Source: Alphaproteobacteria bacterium CG1_02_46_17 (GTDB lineage: Bacteria > Pseudomonadota > Alphaproteobacteria > Micavibrionales > Micavibrionaceae). From it: a DNA stretch of 64,000 nt. This document shows, one piece after another, positions 59,073 to 64,000 of the stretch. The DNA lies in the NCBI GenBank assembly GCA_001871905.1, contig MNUG01000018.1, positions 42,113 through 106,112 on the forward strand, given 5' to 3'. The notes below the pieces were generated by a model. That model ran no database searches. It saw only the letters and a list, made by a program, of their open reading frames with translations, and had not been told where the DNA came from. The position numbers and the translations under genes are program-made. Numbering within the stretch: position 1 is the first letter of the stretch; each line of letters begins with the position of its first letter.

Positions 59073-59147
59073 GCCGGCATAGCACAGTGGTAGTGCAGCG
59101 GTTTTGTAAACCGAAGGTCGCGAGTTCAAATCTTGCTGCCGGCACCA
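59073..59147 (+). tRNA. tRNA-Thr (anticodon TGT)
   Basis: Complete cloverleaf: acceptor GCCGGCA with TGCCGGC, D-arm GCACAGTGGTAGTGC, anticodon loop TTTGTAA (anticodon TGT), T-arm GCGAG-TTCAAAT-CTTGC, discriminator A and encoded CCA (59145-59147). The first anticodon-stem pair is a mismatch. The 3' end is duplicated at 61180, marking a probable integration site. The 240 nt upstream holds no gene. Confidence 0.95.
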
Positions 59148-59152
59148 TTTTC
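59140..59152 (+). repeat. att-like direct repeat, left copy (tRNA 3' end)
   Basis: CGGCACCATTTTC spans the last bases of the tRNA-Thr gene and the first bases after it. The identical 13-mer recurs at 61180-61192. Confidence 0.6.
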
Positions 59153-59402
59153 TCTCATATAAGTGAATTGAATCATTCCAATGACTTAGCAGCAATGACA
59201 ATTGCGATAAGGCTTCAAAGCACTGAAAAGTGGTATACCCTACGGACTCCCGTCACAAACCGGTTAACAACGCCCTCTTCTGAACCCATTGATATTATTT
59301 AATAAACACCGTTGACGTTTGAACAAATATTGCTGGAGAATTTTGGAGAAACGGAGATTACTATAAAGTTTTAAGCTCATTTTTAGATACAAGGATATAA
59401 AT

Positions 59403-59687
59403 ATGGCAGAAGAATGCAAAATTTTTGAAGGCATTATTGTTGGTACGGCTGGCGGCGCGGCTGCTGGCCTCATCATATTATTCATTCAGTATATAAAAAT
59501 AAAATGCATTGAATGCTGCCATAAAAAGCGCATCTACCAATGGCTGCAAAAAAATACAGCAGATAAAGATAACAAAAGATTTAGAACAACTCGTAGTATA
59601 GCCAGCTGGAATAATCTTACAGAAGATCGTGTCCGTTATATTTGCAGCATTGATGACAAAATATATCTTTCTATGGGAGAAAAATAG
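59403..59687 (+). CDS. Hypothetical small membrane protein
   Basis: Unrecognised 94-residue protein with one transmembrane segment (about residues 10-30) rich in Gly, Ala and Ile, followed by a Cys-rich short stretch (KCIECCHKK) and a C-terminal winged-helix-like segment (RTTRSIASWNNLTEDRVRYIC) that resembles small DNA-binding or adaptor modules. It is the first gene of the island. A 17-codon open frame follows at 59690 but is probably not a gene. Confidence 0.55.
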   Translation: MAEECKIFEGIIVGTAGGAAAGLIILFIQYIKIKCIECCHKKRIYQWLQKNTADKDNKRFRTTRSIASWNNLTEDRVRYICSIDDKIYLSMGEK

Positions 59688-59728
59688 GATGTCTGGGGCA
59701 TACATGGCATTAGTGGAAGATCTTCTAA

Positions 59729-60181
59729 ATGAAATTAGATGATGAAATGAGTGGTTTTCTTACTGAAGATCAAATAACAGAAATTTTTGCCCGACATTTG
59801 GTAGTGCAAGGCTATGAAATTAAATCAAGAGCTATGGGCCGATCCCGTGGGGCTGATATTGTGGCCACACTGAATGACAGAGTTTTGTGTATAGAGGCCA
59901 AGGGTGGCGGCGCTCAATCTGCAACTTCCCGTCGCTTTGGTAAGCCATTCACGAGATTGCAATGTCAATCACACACAGATGTTGCCTTTGCCTGTATCCC
60001 AAGGATGATGACACGCTACAAGCCAGATTATGTCGGGATCATTTTACCGGATGACAAATATCATTTTGAATCATTGAGTGAGATATTGCCTGCTATAAAA
60101 ACTTTAGGTGCAGGTGTGTGGCTAATAGGGTCAGAAAGGATAAAGATTATGGCTGAACCAGTGCTGCAAATAAAATCATGA
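59729..60181 (+). CDS. PD-(D/E)XK nuclease-like protein
   Basis: 150-residue protein with a restriction-endonuclease-type core: a helix with TEDQITEIFARHLVVQGYEI, then Asp43 (RGADIVAT) and Glu57-Ala-Lys59 (CIEAKGG), the D-(x)n-ExK metal site. It resembles Mrr-like or HJC-like nuclease domains. No methyltransferase is nearby, so a classical restriction-modification system is not supported. It precedes a DUF5677 gene by 26 nt, and both lie in the tRNA-bounded island, a setting typical of defence genes. Confidence 0.68.
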   Translation: MKLDDEMSGFLTEDQITEIFARHLVVQGYEIKSRAMGRSRGADIVATLNDRVLCIEAKGGGAQSATSRRFGKPFTRLQCQSHTDVAFACIPRMMTRYKPDYVGIILPDDKYHFESLSEILPAIKTLGAGVWLIGSERIKIMAEPVLQIKS

Positions 60182-60207
60182 TGCCAAAAATCAAGAGATA
60201 GGGTGAT

Positions 60208-61122
60208 ATGGACGAAATTGAGAAAATTACAGAAAAATATAAACCTGAATATATCGGCGAAGCATTGCAAACGCTGGAAAGCCTCAATCAATTTGCGCTG
60301 ATTTTTTTCAAAGACGTGGCGGAAATTTACGACTGTCTTACCAGAATGAAAAACCCGAAACGCAACCCCAGCGGGTTCATGCTGGACGATGCGCCCATCC
60401 TCGGTTTACTGGTCAAAGTTGCAAAACTAATGCGGGAAGTTGTCGCATACTACGAACGAGATAATGCCGAGGTGATCGGAATCATCGAGCGCCCTATGAT
60501 TGAAGCAGTTGTCACCGCCCATTATTTGATGATCACCGGCCCAGAAGTGATGTTTGATTATCGGAAATGTGCATTCAAAGACAGGCTGCGGATTCTTCGC
60601 AATTTAAAAGAAGGTTCTCCGTTTTATGAAACCAAAGCTGGGAAGCGGCTGCTTCGGTCTGTGAACGACAAGTTGGCTATTGAAGGTTTCACGGTTGATG
60701 ACTTTGTGGAACAAAAGAAAAATGGCTGGAAGTTGCAGAACAAAAGGTTCTTCGATATTTTTGCTGAAATTGTAGACGAGGATTTGTATGCCGCCACTTA
60801 CGGCATGATGTCTGAATCGATCCACGGGTCTTGGGCTGAATCGCTGGATTGGTGCCTTCGGAAACAAGACGACAAGACCTATAAGCCCTATTTATTTTCA
60901 TACCCTGCTGACATTCGGTTTGTAGGGCCGACACTGCGGTTTTGCAATCCAGCTTTCCGGTTGTGGCTGGAGCGCATCGATTGTTATGACGAAGATACTC
61001 GCGGGCTTTTGGATTGGATCGATTTGGTTAATATGCGGCTATTTCAAAAGTTCGACAGCATGTTTGATGATTTTAAACCACCGGCGGAAATAGTCGGTTG
61101 CGAACCTGTCGACGACGAATAA
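60208..61122 (+). CDS. DUF5677-like protein
   Basis: 304-residue, mostly helical cytoplasmic protein. The central segment ERPMIEAVVTAHYLMI and the later MMSESIHGSWAES match the R-x-x-E-x-x and S-x-x-x-H-G pattern of DUF5677 proteins, which are of unknown function but often found in accessory and defence regions. It likely forms an operon with the nuclease gene upstream. Beyond it only 57 nt separate its stop from the right repeat. Confidence 0.6.
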   Translation: MDEIEKITEKYKPEYIGEALQTLESLNQFALIFFKDVAEIYDCLTRMKNPKRNPSGFMLDDAPILGLLVKVAKLMREVVAYYERDNAEVIGIIERPMIEAVVTAHYLMITGPEVMFDYRKCAFKDRLRILRNLKEGSPFYETKAGKRLLRSVNDKLAIEGFTVDDFVEQKKNGWKLQNKRFFDIFAEIVDEDLYAATYGMMSESIHGSWAESLDWCLRKQDDKTYKPYLFSYPADIRFVGPTLRFCNPAFRLWLERIDCYDEDTRGLLDWIDLVNMRLFQKFDSMFDDFKPPAEIVGCEPVDDE

Positions 61123-61179
61123 AAATACGTAACACCGAAGATGCGGAGAATGGTTGTTTTATACGATTGAGTCCGTCTG

Positions 61180-61192
61180 CGGCACCATTTTC
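61180..61192 (+). repeat. att-like direct repeat, right copy
   Basis: CGGCACCATTTTC, identical to the tRNA-Thr 3' end at 59140-59152. The bases upstream (GTCCGTCTG) are only partly similar to the tRNA. Confidence 0.58.
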
Positions 61193-61225
61193 AAACCCTT
61201 TGGAAAACCCTGTAAAGCCAGCGTT

Positions 61226-61615
61226 TTAGGATTTTTTCTCCTCGTACAGTCCTCGGTTTTTAAGGACTTCAGCACCATATGTCTGTGACCAGTTTGACAG
61301 GGCATCAACAGGCTCTTTTAGGGAATATCCAAGACGGGTTAATTTATATTCGACGCGCGGAGGAACTTCCGGATAGGCCTTACGGGTCACAAGGCCGGAG
61401 CGTTCGAATTCCCGCAAATGTTTGGATAATTCGCGTTGGGTAATATTGCCAAGAAGTTTTTGAATCTCGCCAAAGCGCAATGGCTTCTCGCCCGCATGGG
61501 ACAGCGCGTACAAAATTTTAACCGACCATTTATTGGCGATCAGACCAAGGGCTAAAAAAGCAGGGCATGTTTCTCCCGAATGATGGAATTTGATATTATT
61601 TTCATTTTTTTTCAT
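61226..61615 (-). CDS. HxlR-family transcriptional regulator
   Basis: 129-residue winged-helix regulator. It has the family's early cysteine (ETCPAFLALGLIANKWSVKILYAL), the recognition region ITQRELSKHLREFERSGLV and the wing PPRVEYKLTRLG. HxlR proteins often sense quinones or electrophiles through that cysteine. It is divergent from yceI and a quinone-reductase-like flavoprotein, with an 18-bp perfect inverted repeat between, strongly suggesting it controls both. Confidence 0.9.
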   Translation of the reverse strand: MKKNENNIKFHHSGETCPAFLALGLIANKWSVKILYALSHAGEKPLRFGEIQKLLGNITQRELSKHLREFERSGLVTRKAYPEVPPRVEYKLTRLGYSLKEPVDALSNWSQTYGAEVLKNRGLYEEKKS

Positions 61616-61629
61616 CTTTTTGCCCTTTG

Positions 61630-61670
61630 TTTTCTATATTTAGTATAAAATATATACTAAATATAGAAAA
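61630..61670. promoter_or_regulatory. Perfect 18-bp inverted repeat, probable HxlR operator
   Basis: Left arm TTTTCTATATTTAGTATA (61630-61647), 5-nt spacer, and exact inverse TATACTAAATATAGAAAA (61653-61670). It starts 14 nt upstream of the hxlR-type start and lies in the divergent promoter region. The TAGTATA/TATACTA core resembles sites of the YodB/HxlR group. Confidence 0.75.
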
Positions 61671-61791
61671 AGACCCTTCTTTCTATTGTATACGAATTAC
61701 TTATATCGTTTCAGGCAAGAAGCAAACAGATTGCCCCAGACTACCTAGCCATTTTTTGAATTCAGCAATGTTTAACAGGAGAATGTAAATC

Positions 61792-62391
61792 ATGACCAAC
61801 AAACTTTTACTTTCAGTCGCACTCGCCGCAATATCTTTCGGGGGAATATCGCAAGCCCAAGCCGCAGCAGAAACTTACACATTTGATCCTTTCCACACCA
61901 ATCTTTACTGGAAAGCCAACCATTTTGGATTTTCCAATCCGTCCGGAAAATTTGCAACGGTAACCGGAACAGTAAAACTGGATGAAGAAAACCCTGCGGC
62001 GTCCAGCGTGGATGTCACAGTTAATACCGGAAGTGTTGTTACTGGCATTGATTTATTCAACGAGCATCTGGTGGCCGACAAATTTTTCAATTCGGAAAAA
62101 TTCCCGACCGCAACCTTTGTCAGTAAAAAAGTAGATGTCACAGGAAAAGACACCGCCAAGGTGGAAGGTGATCTGACATTGTTGGGCATAACAAAACCGG
62201 TCACGCTGGATGTAACCCTGAATAAAATCGGTGAGAGCCCGATCAGCAAATTGAAAACCGCAGGGTTCAGCGCAACCGGAGTCGTTAAACGCTCTGATTT
62301 TGGGATAAGCTATGCGTTGCCGGGTGTATCGGACGAAGTGCAAATTGCCATCGAAGCTGAAGCAAACGTCCAGCCACAAACCAACCAATAA
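61792..62391 (+). CDS. YceI-family periplasmic protein
   Basis: 199-residue protein with a signal peptide (cleaved after AQA, residue 24) and a YceI lipocalin-like barrel that binds isoprenoid or quinone-like lipids in known members. Motifs are YTFDPFHTNLYWKANHFG, FFNSEKFPTATFVS and the C-terminal SDFGISYALPGVSDEVQI. It is first of two genes under the HxlR operator. Confidence 0.9.
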   Translation: MTNKLLLSVALAAISFGGISQAQAAAETYTFDPFHTNLYWKANHFGFSNPSGKFATVTGTVKLDEENPAASSVDVTVNTGSVVTGIDLFNEHLVADKFFNSEKFPTATFVSKKVDVTGKDTAKVEGDLTLLGITKPVTLDVTLNKIGESPISKLKTAGFSATGVVKRSDFGISYALPGVSDEVQIAIEAEANVQPQTNQ

Positions 62392-62424
62392 ATTTGATAA
62401 AACTAAAAACGAAAGTAGGAAAAA

Positions 62425-63003
62425 ATGACAACAATCTCTGTTGTATATCACTCGGGCTATGGTCATACCGAAGTTGTGGCTTTGGCTGTGGGTGAAGGCG
62501 TTAAAAAAGCAGGCGCCAGTCTGCATATGATAAAAGTCGGGGCAGACGGATCAATTCTTGATACGGACTGGGAGCATTTGAACAGCTCGAATGCAATTAT
62601 CTTTGGCGCACCAACCTATATGGGATCAGTCTCGGGGCCATTCAAAATGTTTATGGATGCCACGTCGAAAATCTGGTTCACCAAAGGCTGGGAAAACAAA
62701 CTTGCCGGAGGATTTACAAATTCTTTGAGCATGAGTGGTGACAAGCTGAACAGCCTGTTCCAGATGGCGGTTCTTGCGGCGCAACATGGCATGATCTGGG
62801 TATCTCAGGCCGAAGCCAATGCCAGCACCAGTGAAGCCGGAAAAAGCGGTAACAATGCCAGTATAAACCGGATCGGGTCTTATATGGGCGTGATGACGCA
62901 GGCCGATAATGTCGCACCTGATCAATCCCCGAATTCCGGTGATCTGGAAACGGCAAGACGATATGGTGCAAGGATCGTGGAATCCGCCAAACGCTGGGGA
63001 TAA
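62425..63003 (+). CDS. WrbA-like flavodoxin-fold NAD(P)H:quinone reductase
   Basis: 192-residue flavoprotein. The FMN phosphate loop is SGYGHTE (10-16), and GAPTYMGSVSGPFKMFMD (61-78) matches WrbA/flavodoxin reductases. Two-electron reduction of quinones fits control by an HxlR quinone sensor. It follows yceI by 33 nt and ends before a terminator. Confidence 0.85.
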   Translation: MTTISVVYHSGYGHTEVVALAVGEGVKKAGASLHMIKVGADGSILDTDWEHLNSSNAIIFGAPTYMGSVSGPFKMFMDATSKIWFTKGWENKLAGGFTNSLSMSGDKLNSLFQMAVLAAQHGMIWVSQAEANASTSEAGKSGNNASINRIGSYMGVMTQADNVAPDQSPNSGDLETARRYGARIVESAKRWG

Positions 63004-63046
63004 GAGCCAGAGGTTTCAGGCGTTGATTAAGTATCATTATCAATGG

Positions 63047-63078
63047 AGAAAAGGGGGGCGGAGCCTCCCTTTTCTACT
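63047..63078 (+). terminator. Intrinsic terminator of the yceI-flavoprotein operon
   Basis: A 13-bp stem (63047-63059 with 63063-63075, one G-T pair) with a GGA loop; the right arm itself ends in a T-rich run. Confidence 0.75.
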
Positions 63079-63146
63079 TGTAAGACTTTTCGTGGCTCCC
63101 CATCTATGCTACCGTGACCCACGAAAAATTGGAAAAGGATCGGAAT

Positions 63147-64000
63147 ATGGATCACGATATCATTATCATCGGTGCAGGCCCTGCAGGGTTAAGTTTTGCC
63201 AGACTTCTGGCAGATACGGGAATGAGTATTCTCCTGATAGAAAAGCAGAAGGAATCGATACTTGCCAAACCTGATTATGATGGGCGTGAAATTGCTCTGA
63301 CCCACCTGTCTTATAAAATCATGACCGAAACTGGAATGTGGGGTCGTATTGCGGACAAAGACATTTCCCTGATCAAGGATGCCAAAGTTCTCAACGGGAC
63401 ACTCGATAGCCCGCTCTTTTTCGATCATCGTAAATCCGGCAAAGAAAATCTGGGCTTTATGATTTCCAACCACCATATTCGCCGTGCCGCCTATGAAGTG
63501 GTAAAGCCATATAAGAATATCAAATTGATGACCGGAGAAGAAGTGTCCGGGGTTTCAACTGACGCAACGTCCGGAACCATAACCTTGAAATCAGGAAAAG
63601 AATTAACTGCATCTTTGGTGGTTTCTGCGGACAGCCGCTTTTCGGCAACTCGCCGGATGATGGGAATTTCGACAGATATGCGTGATTTTGGACGCACCTG
63701 CATCGTGTGCAAAGTCAAACTTGATCGGGAACATGATGACACAGCCTATGAATGTTTCTTTTATGATCGCACATTGGCTGTTTTACCACTCAAGGGAAAA
63801 TATTGTTCTGTGGTCACTACCATCGCAACCAAAGATGCCCATCTGGTGCTCGATCAGACACCAGAAGAGTTCGGTGATGAGATTACAAACCGTATGGAAG
63901 GCCGTTTTGGAAATATGTCTCTTGATACCGAATTATTCCCGTATCCGCTGGTTGGAACTTATGCCGATAAATTTTATGCCAACCGCTATGCCTTGATGGG
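63147..64000 (+). CDS. UbiH/UbiF-family FAD-dependent hydroxylase (partial, 3' end outside window)
   Basis: The first 284 codons of an aromatic-ring hydroxylase, probably of ubiquinone synthesis. FAD-binding motif IGAGPAGLSFA lies at residues 8-18, and the second conserved segment with DGREIALTHLSY follows. The window ends at RYALMG, just where the GDAAH FAD motif is expected. A Shine-Dalgarno (AAGGA) precedes the ATG. Which ring position it hydroxylates cannot be told. Confidence 0.8.
   Translation, partial: MDHDIIIIGAGPAGLSFARLLADTGMSILLIEKQKESILAKPDYDGREIALTHLSYKIMTETGMWGRIADKDISLIKDAKVLNGTLDSPLFFDHRKSGKENLGFMISNHHIRRAAYEVVKPYKNIKLMTGEEVSGVSTDATSGTITLKSGKELTASLVVSADSRFSATRRMMGISTDMRDFGRTCIVCKVKLDREHDDTAYECFFYDRTLAVLPLKGKYCSVVTTIATKDAHLVLDQTPEEFGDEITNRMEGRFGNMSLDTELFPYPLVGTYADKFYANRYALM

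Larger units (their letters stand above)
59153..61179. mobile_element. tRNA-bounded accessory island (about 2 kb)
   Basis: The segment between the two 13-bp repeats carries a short hypothetical gene, a PD-(D/E)XK nuclease-like gene and a DUF5677 gene, all on the plus strand. No integrase or transposase is visible, so if mobile it is a remnant or relies on enzymes elsewhere. The first 250 nt (59153-59402) are A/T-rich with no gene apart from possible promoter elements. Confidence 0.5.

Noticed and set aside
59690..59743. 17-codon frame between the 94-residue gene and the nuclease gene
   Set aside because: Too short and overlapping the nuclease start; no support beyond an A/G-rich stretch upstream.

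Overview
The window is a chromosomal segment of an alphaproteobacterium with moderate G+C (judged by eye, not computed). The assignment rests on family types and gene order: a separate atpH-A-G-D-C operon, the blocks rplS/trmD/rimM/rpsP/ffh, dapF-mtaB-ftsY and ispH-thrB-rnhA, a ribbon-helix-helix gene beside fumC, and SlyX, DUF465 and RHH_4 proteins. A PHB-type reductase, a Dot/Icm-like coupling module and intact leucine, branched-chain, threonine, tyrosine and purine genes suggest a metabolically competent, possibly host- or prey-associated lineage. A Micavibrio-like or related group is possible but not shown.

Layout. 1-10.8 kb: acetoacetyl-CoA reductase, a large AsmA protein, fumarase, prephenate dehydrogenase, DusB, SlyX, GreB, a rhodanese/AhpD-like pair and GalU. 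11-14.2 kb: a MacAB-type efflux pair. 14.3-18.7 kb: leuC-(unknown)-leuD-leuB-ppa operon. 18.8-20.5 kb: four small unknown, partly exported proteins. 20.6-25.6 kb: rplS, trmD, rimM, rpsP, ffh and dapF. 25.6-29.7 kb: four mutually related unknown genes that split the usual dapF-mtaB neighbourhood. 29.8-35.8 kb: mtaB, ftsY, amn, purE/purK. 36-42.4 kb: phosphofructokinase, two PH-domain membrane proteins, ilvD, an L,D-transpeptidase and a MepK-like endopeptidase. 42.4-46.7 kb: rnhA, thrB, ygjV-like, ispH, a lipoprotein and gmhA. 46.8-53.4 kb: F1 ATP synthase genes, with a secreted acid phosphatase between atpG and atpD and a small membrane protein between atpD and atpC. 53.4-54 kb: gene-poor stretch with a nested inverted repeat and strongly structured sequence. 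54-58.8 kb: DotM, an unknown membrane protein, DotL and a pilin-like protein. 59-61.2 kb: tRNA-Thr followed by a roughly 2 kb accessory island flanked by a 13-bp copy of the tRNA 3' end. 61.2-64 kb: HxlR regulator with a perfect 18-bp inverted repeat, YceI, a WrbA-like flavoprotein and the start of a UbiH-family hydroxylase.

Most core genes sit in tight operons with overlapping or near-overlapping ends and clear intrinsic terminators. The least explained parts are the four-paralog cluster (25.6-29.7 kb), the unknown partners inside the Dot/Icm module and the atp and leu operons, the structured intergenic region near 53.7 kb, and the tRNA-bounded island with a PD-(D/E)XK nuclease and a DUF5677 protein.
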